Positions 28,247 to 38,826 of a stretch of 64,000 nt of DNA are shown in pieces. The notes below the pieces were generated by a model. It was given only the letters and a program-made list of their open reading frames with translations, did no database searches and had not been told where the DNA came from. Each line of letters opens with the position of its first letter. Within the stretch, counting starts at the first letter, position 1. The stretch lies in NCBI RefSeq assembly GCF_042100115.1, contig NC_091279.1:124001-188000 (forward strand), in the 5' to 3' direction. Source of the stretch: Alternaria dauci. Lineage: Eukaryota > Ascomycota > Dothideomycetes > Pleosporales > Pleosporaceae. Position numbers and translations under genes: made by a program.

Positions 28247-30689
28247 CTATAAATACTTATAGTATAGGATAATTATTTTTATAATAGCTAGGTTTATTAT
28301 ATACCTAGTAGTTTATTACTATATTATAGGACTATACTTAGTTCTTACCCTAACTATACTAGGTATCTTAGTTCTAGTAACCTTAGGTATTAGTAGTATA
28401 TAATTAATTATTATAAATCTAATAACCTTTTTATTAATAGCTAATATATTATTAAGGATTTTATTAACTTAGTAGTAGTAAGCCCCTAAGGTTATAGTTT
28501 ATATAAGTAAGGAATTAGTTTAACTTTTTATTAGTTCTCTTTTCTACTTTTATATAAACTATATAGTTACTTATAAGCTTAGTTTTATAATAGGTTTACT
28601 ATAACTTCTATACTTCTAGCTCTATACTAGTATAATTAATCTTTAGATTAAGTATTTTATTAATAAAGTTATCTACTTCTATATTAGTTAAGGCCTTTTT
28701 AGGGGGTAACTATATTAATTAATACTTAAGTAAATTATCTTATAATAAGATACTTAGCTTTTAAGGCTAGATTATTTAGGTATAAGTAGCTACTAGTATA
28801 TAGTTTACTAGCTAGACTATTTAAGTAGTTATTAGCTAAGATAGTATAAAGTTTACTTCTAAAGTATTTTCCTTAATAGCTTTAGAGAAATTAAGTATAT
28901 AAGCTTTTTTTTTAAGTTCTAGTTAAGTAGTAAGGTAGTTACTAATCTTTTTATAGCTAAACGCCTTTAGGTTATTAATTCTAAGTAAAAACTTCTTAAG
29001 AACCTTAGTAGTATATCTAAAGGGTAATTTATTAACTAGGTATAATCTATAGTAGTCTTTATTAATAGTAGATACCTTAATATATTATTTAGATTAAATC
29101 TAAAAATTTTATAAGTATTCTTTAATATTTAGATTAGATTATACTTAATATTAAATAAGCTAGTACTTAAAGTACTCTAACTATACCTTTTATTAACTTT
29201 TATTATTAGTTCTAAAAAGCTTTTAGAGTATACTTTAGAAGTTATCTTATAATTTATTAATATATATACTAGTATAGGTGTTTAGGGATAAGATAATAAT
29301 CTATTATTTATATTTATAATTCACTAAAAGGTAGTTAATTATAGCCTTATTAGTAAATATATAATATTAAGATATATCTTTAAATTACTCTAGAAAGACT
29401 ATAATATTAGTTCTACTAAATACTAGTATAGTTCTAGCTAGGTAGGGTAGGAGCTAAGTTATAACTATTAGATTTTAGCTATTTATATTCTAGAGAGATA
29501 ATGCTATTATCTAAAGGATCTTTACTATATTACTATAACTAAATTAACTAGTAATATTCTCCTAGGTAGTAGAGCTACTTAAAGTAGCTTTTATAGTAAT
29601 TAAGCCTTCTAGTAAAGTTATACTATAAAGTAATAATTCTAATTACTTTAGTCTAGCTAATAGGAATAACTAATTAGTATTCTAGTTTAGCTTAGATAAG
29701 TATTCTATAATAGATCTTAGTCTTTTACTTAGCTTAGACCTTACTTAGTTCTTACTTAACTATATAATATATATAATTAATATAGTAAGTACTATAATCA
29801 AGAGTATAAGTACTATATAGAGTAGTATTTAGGTTTACTTAGTTAGTTACTTATATATCTCAGTATCTTTTACTAATAAAGTAATTACCCTTTACTTTAT
29901 ATATCCTAAGATATTATCTTAGTTAGTTATCTTTAGTTTATTAATCTAACTACTTATTATTATTATTTTTCTTATTAGTAGTATTCTGTAAGTATTAATA
30001 CTATTATTCTTAGCTATATACTCTATTTAGTCTATCTTTATATACTTTATTATATTCTTTATCTATATAGTTATCTAAAGGTTTATAATCTTAGACTATA
30101 CTCCTTATATATTATACTACCTTATATAGTACTACTATCTTCTAGTTATAATCCTAGTACCTTTAGTAACTCTATACCTCTATTATATTTTTTTTTACTT
30201 TTAGGGGTCTTTCTATATTCTTACTTTTTTATATTCTTTAGTCTTTAACCTTTCTTATTACTAAAGATTCTTTAGGTTCCTATATACTATTACTATTCTC
30301 TTATTATTTCTTACTTATTCTATTCTATATTTATCTTAATCTTTCTTACTATCTAAAGCTATAAGACTAAATACCTTATAAAGCCTTAAAATAGATTTTT
30401 ATACTTAGTGAATACTTATAGCTTTCTTAAGGCTAAGGCTATAGGTTTAAGTTATAATTAGTTATTATATATAGTAAAATATTTTATTACTAAGTCTCTA
30501 TTAAGAATAAGTACTAAATAAAGTAGGTAGACATTAAAATATTTAAAAGAGTATATATATAATAGTTAGTTTTTTTACAGCTAAATACTATTTAGCTAGT
30601 TTCTATAGGGCCTCTTTTTCCTATACTATCCCTAAGCCTAATAGCTTTTTAATTACTTATACTTCCTTTAGTTTTTCTACTATACTAGT

Positions 30690-30847
30690 TATTCTATTAT
30701 TTATAAAAATAATATTATTATTCTCTTAGTTATAATAATAACTCTTTTCTACTTAATTATTCTATACACTACCTTATAGACTATTACTAATATCTATCTT
30801 ACTTTAGTATAGACTAAGCTTATAGAAGTATAGTAAACCCTTATATA
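30690..30847 (+). repeat. Partial LTR of the G1 family
   Basis: The last 160 bp or so of the LTR (the U5 side, ending in AAACCCTTATATA) is recognisable in + orientation; the rest is missing or unrecognisable. Confidence 0.6.
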
Positions 30848-30934
30848 ATAATATAAAGTAAGTATAGATAAATAGTATCTTAACTAGAAGAAAGTAGAGA
30901 AGAGTTTAAACTAGCTACTATATAAGAGTAAAAC

Positions 30935-31115
30935 TAAAGTATTTAAATAATAAACATGCTAGTAAAAGACGTAAGCACAATACTATTAAAAGATACTATA
31001 ATAAATTATAGTAAAGGTATATTTCCTAAATACCTATTTTTACTATATATAGCTATATATAGTTTAATAATAGATAGGTTAAAACTAAAGTCCTAAACTT
31101 TAAGTAGTGTAAAGC
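30935..31115 (-). repeat. Fragment of repeat family D (D3, reverse)
   Basis: In reverse complement this matches the last 180 bp of D1 and D2. A few CpA/TpG dinucleotides survive here (around 30,950-30,975), so it is less RIP-mutated than its surroundings. Confidence 0.6.
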
Positions 31116-31616
31116 TAAAGTATAATCCTTTATAAGGATATATATCTACTATTATATATAAGTTATATATTTTAGTATTATTAAAAAACTATATTTCTAT
31201 CTTATATATAGTTCTTTATTAACCTTAAGATACTATAAGGAATAAATACTTATAAGTTATAAGTATAAAAGAAAAGAGTATTAAACTTCTTTATTTAAAA
31301 TAAAATACTATTTAAGAAGACTTTTTATAATATTACTATTTAATATATAGTTAATAATAAAGATTTATAGTTAACTACTATATATAAAGTAAACTAATAG
31401 ATTAGATACTAAGGAGTAAATATAGTATACTCTATACTAGTATAGTAATACTAATAGATAGGGATATATAAATATATTTTTACTAAGCTAGCTACTTATC
31501 TAGATTACTAACTATAATTATTTAAAAGAATAGTAGATATACTTATAAATATATATAGCTTTACTATATAAGAAACTATTACTATTAATAAAGTAAAATA
31601 TATTTTATAAGTAAGT
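31116..31616. other. RIP-mutated stretch, unassigned
   Basis: AT-rich, with no surviving frame and no repeat partner seen in the window. Confidence 0.4.
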
Positions 31617-31618
31617 TA

Positions 31619-33538
31619 GTAACCTAGGTAAGTTAGTAACGCTAAACTAGTATACTACCTATATATAACTATCTTATAACACGTAATATACTTATTAAGA
31701 ATGTTAGTAAACTAATTTATTCTTTAGACTTATTACTATCCTTAGTATTATCTATTTCTACCTTATAGATATAGGAGTTATATCCTTTTTTACTATAATA
31801 TCTATAGTACCTTACGCTATATACCTTACCTATAGGCCCTTTACTAGTATTATACTCCCTATCTACCCTCTTAGTAATTATATCTTATACTTCTCTAACT
31901 ATTAAGGTCTCCTCTATCTAAATATACTTATATTTTCTTAACTAATACTTTATAAGCTTATTAATTATATTTTATATATATACCTATCCCTCCTATAATA
32001 ATACTATATTATATATAATCTACTATACGCCTTTACTTAGCTACCTAATCTTTTTATCTAATAAGCTTATAGAGGACCTATAATAGTTTTATATCCTTTA
32101 TTAAATAAGCATAGCTTATACCTTAATCTTATATATATTATATAGTATCTGTACCTTTTATATACCTTATATTAATAATAATAGTACTAGAGTCTTTTAT
32201 TAGAATATAGCCCTATACTACTATACTATATAACTAAAAAGGTATATATAATTAATAAATTACTAATTATAGAATAGGATAGTATATATTATTAGGTAAG
32301 CCTAATATCTATAACCTTATATTAAGCTTTAATAAAATAGCTTCTTAGTTATATAAGATTAGTCTAGTACCTCTAAAGCCTATCTTAATATTTTTTACTA
32401 TTAAAGACTATTTAAAAGCTAGCTTAAATACTTAGAGGAAGGATTCTTTACTAATAAAAGTAATATAGTTATATACTAAAGATAAGATTTAGTTACTATA
32501 CTTATACTTTAATAGTATAAAGTAACTAATATTAAGAGGCTATAGTAGGTGTAATAAATATAGAGGTATATAGTAAAGGATAATATTCTTCTCCTTATAA
32601 TAATCCTAGAATTTAAGTAAGGTATAGCTCTTATACCTATTAACTATAAGTAGCTAGTGCGTACCTATAGCGCTTAACTTTATATACTTATTAAAGTACT
32701 CTAACTAGGTAAGAGTAAGCTAATTATTTATCTAGCTATTAGGGCTTACTTTAAGGATCTAATTACGTAGTAGGTCTTTAAACTAGACGTTAATAAGTAT
32801 ACTACCTATAAAGATAATAAAGGGTAGGAGTAGGTAACCTATAGCCCTAACGCCTTAGATAATAGTAACCTACTTATAGTTACCTAGCTAGATTATCTTC
32901 TTTCTTCTAGCTATTTCTAAGCTAGTAATTACTATCTATAATAAAATCTTACCTATTATAAACCTAGTCTTATTAAAGTTATAGATATTACTATCTATAA
33001 TCCCCTATTTTAGTTTTATCTCCTATATTAAGTTAAACTAGCGCTAGATAGCTGTAGGATCCTTATAGGTAGCTTACTAATAGTTATATAGTTAGCTCTA
33101 GCGCTTCTAGAGCTTAGGAGTCTACTTAATAAAGTTATTAACCTAGTTCTTACTAATAGGGTTACTACCCTATAAGTAGAGGAGTCTATCTACTATTTCT
33201 TATATAATAGACCTTAAGGGCGTAATACCTTAAGTAGACTACTTAAGAACCCTCTAGACTATAGCCTCCTCTTCTAGTTTTATTAGGCGCTTTAAGTTTA
33301 CTTTATAGTTATATTATATATACTTTCTAGCGTGTTATTTAATAAGCTTACTTTTAAGTATATTATATATTATTATAACTTAATTAAGGCTTTAAGTATA
33401 TTATACTTTTATATTAAAGATAGTAAGCTATATATCTACTTTAGTATATATCTTTTAGCTTAGTTATAGTTAAGATATTATATAATTACCATACGTAGAT
33501 AGTGCGCTAGTTTAGTATTACTAACTTACTTAGGTTAC
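31619..33538 (-). mobile_element. Fot1/pogo-like DNA transposon, RIP-inactivated
   Basis: The 1,920-bp element has inverted ends of at least 40 bp (GTAACCTAGGTAAGTTAGTA on the left; GTAACCTAAGTAAGTTAGTA in complement on the right) and a TA on each side, the Tc1/mariner target duplication. On the - strand, reading through RIP stops, the transposase shows the SSHLLQPLD-type block near 32,500-32,560 (read as LLHLL.PLNISYF). A C-terminal zinc-knuckle-like end near 31,790-31,720 precedes a natural stop. Length and architecture match Fot1-type elements, which are about 1.9 kb. No frame is intact, so it is inactive. It forms the outer edge of the AT-rich block. Confidence 0.88.
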
Positions 33539-33540
33539 TA

Positions 33541-34088
33541 GCTCGCTTATAAAACATGTTACTTGTATTGTTGTTCACTCTAATTGATCTAACAACTACA
33601 CAATTGTCCTACGAATCTGCTATCCACGCGTATAGTAACTATTGCTGCAGCAGCAGGTATATAGTTCAAAACTACAACCGAGCGCTAACTCAGACGCCAA
33701 AGGCAGAAGAAGGGGGGGGGGGGGGGAGGTAGTCCAGAGGCCAAAGGCGACACGCGATACGCAACGTACGACGCTAAAACGACTATGGTATCTGAACTTT
33801 TCCTTTGTAAATCCCGAAAACAAAAAGCCTCGAATCCGGGAATAAACAAATGACAAAAGATCAAAAGTGCGCGCGTATGCCACTCCGCAACAGCACCAGG
33901 TATATATCTCGCGAAGAAAAGAAGCTTGGAAAAGACGGCGCTTAAGCGGCCGACCGAAGAAGAGCGGCAGCGTGGACGGGCCATGGGTACCCATAAAGTG
34001 AACGAGTCTAGTAGGATCACCGACGCTGAATTCTGCAGGCAGACCTAGAGGATCCAGTCGACCTCTTCCGGTTCCTCTGCGAACAAGC
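33541..34088. other. Boundary and 3' flank of the ULD-protein gene, no gene seen
   Basis: GC content returns to normal directly after the transposon. The stretch holds a 15-base G run (33,712-33,726) and otherwise nothing I can assign; part of it will be the 3' UTR of the neighbouring gene. Confidence 0.6.
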
Positions 34089-37000
34089 CTATTTCTTCTT
34101 CCTAACAGCGGTACCAGCAGCCCATCTGAAGAAAGGTGATGGCGCAGGCTTCTTGCGAGAACTTCCAGAGTTACCACCACCACTAGGCATAACGACAACT
34201 GCAGGAGGGGAACCACCGGCAGGTGGTCCAGGGGGCGGTGGTGGGGGTAAAGGAGCGCCCATACCAGGGGGAGGAGGGGGAGGTACTTGTACGATGTGTG
34301 CCTGAGGGAGGGAATCACGCTTCCTGCTCTTGTCCCTCTTGCCCTTTCCTTTCAGCGGAAGGTGGCTTGACATGAACATTTGCGCATCCGGTGGAGGCGG
34401 TGGCGGTGGAGGAAACGCCTCTTTGGGCGGTTCAGGTGGCGGTGGTGGAGGTGGCTCGGGCATTGGCCACATATGCATAGTAATGGCCCAGTCTGGTTGA
34501 ATCATGGTCTCCCAGACCTGGGGGAGGATGATCTCGCCATCGGGTCCAACGAGGTCGTAGTGGCCTTCATGCACGTGAGGGCCAATCACATCAACATGCA
34601 GAAAAGCTTGCTTGATTAGTTCTTCCATGCCCTAGGGGAATGTTAGCGGAGAATAAGAATTTGTGATCCAGAGGACTTGCCTTCCATGTCTTGCACAGAG
34701 CCCATGGGAAGCTGAACTTGCGACCAACAGCATCCTTGAACTTGATCGGGGCCTTTGGAGCGTCGGATGGCTTCAGCTTCGCGGCCTCTTCTTCGGCGGC
34801 CTTCTTTCCTTTCTCCAACTCCTCCGCAGCAGCTTTGGCTTCTGCCAAAGCCTTTTCATGGGCCTTCTTCATCTCATCCGCTTCTGCGGCAGCTTTCTTT
34901 TCAGCTTCTTCGCGTGCCTTTTCATGGGCCTTCTTGATCTCCTCAGCCTCTGTGGCGGCTTTCTTCTCTGCTTCTTCGCGTGCCTTTTGCGCGGCTTCGA
35001 CCATCAGCTTGGCTTTTTCGGCAGCGGCTTTCTTTTCTTCTGCAATCTTGGTTGCCTCTGCGTCTGCAGCTGCCTTGTCGGCCGCTCGAGCCGCGTCTGC
35101 GGCCGCCTCACGCTTGAGTTGTTCGTCTTTCTGGGCGAGAATGAGGCTCTCGAGCTTGGCGAGCTTGTCTTCGTCGCCCCTTTTCTTCGCCTCAGCAGCT
35201 TCTTGAGCAGCCTTCTCCGCAGCCTCTTTCTTAGCCCTTTCCTTCTCTATTTTAGCCTCTTGTTGGGCGATGAGTAAGCTTTCGAGGCGATCAAACTTGG
35301 CTAGTTCAGCGTCTCTTCTCGCCTTCTCGGCCGCCTTTCTCTCTTCTTCCTCCTTGCCCAGCAAGAGCTTCTCAAGCTTGGAGAGCATGCCCTCCTCCTT
35401 TGGGTCGGGCTGCGCGGGTTGCGGAGGCGGGGGTGGGGGCGGGGGCGAGGCCATCATAGCCATGGGGTGCATTTGTTGCATGAGTTGCTGTTGCATCGGC
35501 TGCTGCATGAGTTGTTGTTGTTGTATAAGTTGCTGTTGCAACTGCTGTTGTTGCATCGACTGCTGCAGCGGCTGCAGTTGCATCTGGTCAGCAGGGATTT
35601 GGGCCGGCTGAGGCGGGGGCGGGGGCGGGGGCGGAGCGGGAGCTGGAGCTGGAGGTGGCGCTGGTGTAGTGGGAGCATGATGATCTTCTTCAGGCTGATG
35701 CTGGGGCTTCGGGGTAGGACGTTTCGAGGATGGGCGCGAGGGTGGGTGCGAGGGTGGGTGTTGTGGGGGTGGGGAGTGATGCTCTGGATGTCCGTAGGGA
35801 TACATGTGCGGTGGCATGCCACCATAGGGCGGAGCACCGTACGGTGGATAGTAGCCCATTGGCGAATAGGGCATCATGTCCCCTGGAGGCGCCGGCGGCA
35901 TGGAGTTACGATGTCCCCTGCGTGCTTGACGGGGATCCTGGTGACGGGGATCTTGATGGCGCGGATCTTGATGGCGCGGGTCCTGGTAATCGGGAAAGTA
36001 GCCGCCGCGTGGGTCGCCAGCAGAAGGAGGACCTTGAGTAAAAGGATTCTGGCCGTTGGGAGCAAAGGGGTTCTGAGCATAGGCCGAGTGTTGTGCTTCG
36101 TGGCCAAAAGGCACCAGCTGGCCTGCAGGCGACTGTGCGCCGCCTGGAAAGCCGCTGTACTGGTAGCGTGGATCCGACATCAAGCTGGGCGCGTAGCCAT
36201 TCGGAGCATTTTGGGGTATGTGGCCCCAGCCAGCACTGGGATGGCCGGGAGGATGGCCAGGGCGAGCAGGGGCTCCGTAGGGGTAGTCGTCGTCCTCGAC
36301 CTCGAGAGCGTCCTGGTGGTGGACGGACTGGGGCCTTGGCCGCCTCGGCCTGCGTGTGCGCTCCAGTTTGCTGCGGCTGCGGCTACGACTATGGCTCTCG
36401 TGGCGTGAGGGCGGATCCGGAACAGGTGCTGCGTGACGCGAAGAGGCTCGATCTCGGTGCGAGGCCTTTGGGCGTGGTCCTCGTGGAGGGGCTATGGCAG
36501 ATGGAGGGATAGCGTGGCGTGCAACAGCGTGATGTGAGACGGCGTGCTGCGGGGCAGAGTGGTGCTTGACGACCCGTGGACGCGAGGCCGAGTCGGAGGG
36601 GTTGATTTCGTCCTCGATGTAGTCCCACGAGCCTTCGTCCTCGTCTCCCTCTTCTTCTTCTTCGTCGTCGTCGTCGTCGTCGTCTTCTTCGTCGTCGTCT
36701 TCCTCGTCGTCGTCTTCCTCGTCGTCTTCGTCGTCTGTGGCTTCCGAGGTGCTGTACTCGTCCTCGCTGGCCGAGACTACCTGGATGCCGGCCGAGTCCT
36801 CGTCGGTAAAGTCGTCTTCGTCCTCGAAGGCGCCTGTGTGGTCGTTGACTGTGATTCCCTTCCGGAGTCTGATGGCCACGTTAGTGTCGCCCTTGACGTG
36901 ATAGCGGCGCTGGGGAGGAGAGATGGAGACGCTCGACGGCGCGGTGCTGTGTGTTGCGCGCGACTTGACAGCGGAGCGCCGCGACGCAGCATGGGGCATG

Positions 37001-37248
37001 GCGCGACGATGATGGGGGAGATGGGCTATGACTAACGGCATGAGGCTGGTGGTGCTGACGGAACCGCACTCGAGCCCCCTTCTGCTAGAGAATGGCCGAG
37101 TCCAGGGTTCCGAGGTGCGCGAGCAAGGAGCGATGCCGTCCGTGTGGGCGATGGGGCGATGGGAGGTGGAGCACAGGTGCGGGCGCGAGAAGATGTTAGG
37201 AGAACGCGGGGCAGGAGATGCCTTGCCGTTCCAAGGCTGCCTTGGCAC
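34089..37248 (-). CDS. Low-complexity coiled-coil protein with C-terminal ubiquitin-like domain
   Basis: Two exons: 34,681-37,248 and 34,089-34,631, joined across a 49-bp GC-AG intron (donor GCAAGT). From the outermost ATG the product is about 1,035 residues; an ATG at 36,999 with good context gives about 950 and is at least as likely. In order it has an RRY-HVKGDTNVA-IRLRKGITV segment, a long Asp/Glu tract (about residues 175-215), an RS-rich part, tandem DPRHQ units, Pro-rich and Gln/Met-rich stretches, and a 200-residue Glu/Lys/Ala coiled coil. A conserved globular end then starts at KFKDAVGRKFSFPW and runs across the intron into GMEELIKQAFLHVDVIGPHV. This end resembles the ubiquitin-like fold found at the C terminus of many Pezizomycotina proteins of unknown function. 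The tail is Pro-rich and basic. The function is not known to me. It is the gene closest to the AT-rich block. Confidence 0.85.
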
Positions 37249-38434
37249 AAAAACAGTACCCTACAACAACGAGTGGCGTATTGGTAGATAACTTCCCCCC
37301 AGAAAAAAATGACGGCAGAGGCTGCGTGCGGCTGGCAGGTTGTGGTCAGGCGGGACAGTCGGGCGACGTCTTGGGGAGGGCAAGAGAGCAAAGAAAGCGC
37401 CAACGGGGCAGCCGAGACGATTTAGTCGCAACTCTAGGCGGCTGTGTCGTGTCCTGTCGTGTCGTGCTTCGGTCTTGTCTCTAACGTCAAATCGATATAG
37501 TAGGAATTCGTGTTTCAAGGCCGGCGCCCAACCCTCCAATCCAGACAATAGTACGCAGGAAACGATTGTGCTGGCTCGGACATAGTCTGGCTGAAGCAAT
37601 AGCAGATATGCTTGATAGTGACGACAGTAATGGTATCTCTGCAATGTGATGTGGAAGCCGCTCTACTCTGCTCCCATCTGCAGTGCCCATTGCCATTGCT
37701 ATTAAATTCACCCCATCATCCTGCCATAATACTGGCATTGCTGCGGGTCATCCATCCTTTGTCTAGTCGGCTACGTGGTTCCAACTCAGCGGCCTCACTG
37801 ACCGCTTAGCAGCCCAAACGATGCGGCTCCATGCAGCCCAACGAGGGCACAGTCGGGTGTCGGACACGTGTAGTCACGAGTAGCGACGACTGTTTGCTTA
37901 TTCGACAACAACGTCACCGTCGACCGAGGGTGCTTGAGCAACAAGCTGTGTTTGATTTCTCTCAGGGCACTCATGTACGAAGACAGTATGCTGTGTGAAC
38001 CACGTCGAGTATTCACCCGTCCACCAGTCCAACACAGAACACCGGCAACGGCCAACGTGTAGAGCGGGTTCTCGACATTGGCCGGTGCGTGCCGTTCGCC
38101 TATCTTAGCTGCATACTAGATCCACGTCGTTCAAGGGAACAAGGCAAACCTTTTTCGCTTACAACTATACCACACGGTAGGAACCTATGGAACTGTAAAC
38201 ATCAGAACGTTCTTGTCTTCGCATCAGTCTACTGCCATCCGTGACCTCATGTTACACACGATTACTCTTTTGGTAGAACTGTATCGCAGAATAATACCTA
38301 TATCTCTAGGAAAGAACTCGCGCTAGGGGCACAAGTCGTTGAAAATGAAATTCGGCATGCCTCGATCGTAACTCCATCAGTCGAATTGTATACGTACAGT
38401 GCATGGCTGAGGCAATCACATGCCATTCTCAATC
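37249..38434. other. Intergenic region, no gene seen
   Basis: Upstream of the ULD-protein gene. Only short overlapping frames without homology or codon bias are present. It should hold the promoter of the gene to the left. Confidence 0.55.
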
Positions 38435-38809
38435 TCACCACAAAAACACCTTGATGCATAGGGGGTATTCGCACATCACCTCTGCCTCTGGCCATGACAT
38501 GTTGTCGCACAAACATTCGCAGTCGATGTCGAACACACAGTCGGTCCTCTGAGTATCTGTGGTTGTATTACCCGTTGACTTGTTATATTTGAGCCGCTCA
38601 CCATTCACATGCGGCAACAGGATCGCGAGGGCAAGGCGTCTAACAAGAAACACGGATACGCTTCCCGATGACGCTACAGGCATGCAAACCATATAGGGGC
38701 TAGGAGAAAGGAAAACATGTCCGATTAGAATTAAGAGGCCGACAGCAAGGTCCGGCACCAAATGCGTAATCAGATTGGTATCGAGTATGCATCCACAAAC
38801 GCCTGGCAA
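38435..38809 (-). CDS. Candidate small cysteine-rich protein (weak)
   Basis: An open frame of 124 codons on the - strand. A start at 38,683 or 38,692 would give about 80 residues with a hydrophobic stretch (SVSVFLVRRLALAILLPHVN) followed by a part with six cysteines (C-V-F-D-I-D-C-E-C-L-C ... MC-EYPLC). A 45-bp segment beginning GTGAGC and ending CACAG could be an intron; its removal keeps the frame. The size, the hydrophobic start and the Cys-rich end are what fungal small secreted proteins show. However, two arginines sit inside the hydrophobic part, the ATG is uncertain and I recognise no family. It lies 5 kb from the AT-rich block. It could equally be chance. Confidence 0.2.
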   Translation of the reverse strand: MPGVCGCILDTNLITHLVPDLAVGLLILIGHVFLSPSPYMVCMPVASSGSVSVFLVRRLALAILLPHVNGERLKYNKSTGNTTTDTQRTDCVFDIDCECLCDNMSWPEAEVMCEYPLCIKVFLW

Positions 38810-38826
38810 TGCAAGATGCTTTTCGT

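Larger units (their letters stand above)
19301..30400 (-). mobile_element. Ty3/gypsy retrotransposon G2 (reverse), split by three insertions
   Basis: Read on the - strand through RIP stops, going down in coordinates, a gag-like region lies at about 30,000-28,900. Reverse transcriptase is at about 23,800-23,340 (YRLIN..LN..T.RD followed by SLLDFFS) and RNase H at about 22,980-22,660 (KKGxG block). Integrase is at about 20,650-20,040, with the RRNSKTFLVVV, AKVLAKNN and LENKGL blocks. The order gag-RT-RNase H-IN is that of Ty3/gypsy. The element is interrupted by D2 (21,290-22,655), A4 (24,856-26,265) and A5 (27,765-28,246). Without these it would be about 7.8 kb, a normal length for the family. 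Its own LTRs were not identified and the ends are approximate. Confidence 0.8.

Noticed and set aside
33620..34318. 232-codon frame on the - strand beside the ULD-protein gene
   Set aside because: It overlaps the Pro-rich exon 2 of that gene in another frame and has no homology or start support; a shadow frame with poly-Pro and Leu bias.
35419..36408. Long + strand frame of 329 codons, and other + frames opposite the ULD-protein gene
   Set aside because: Antisense shadow of repetitive Glu/Lys/Gln/Pro codons; Trp/Arg-rich nonsense composition.
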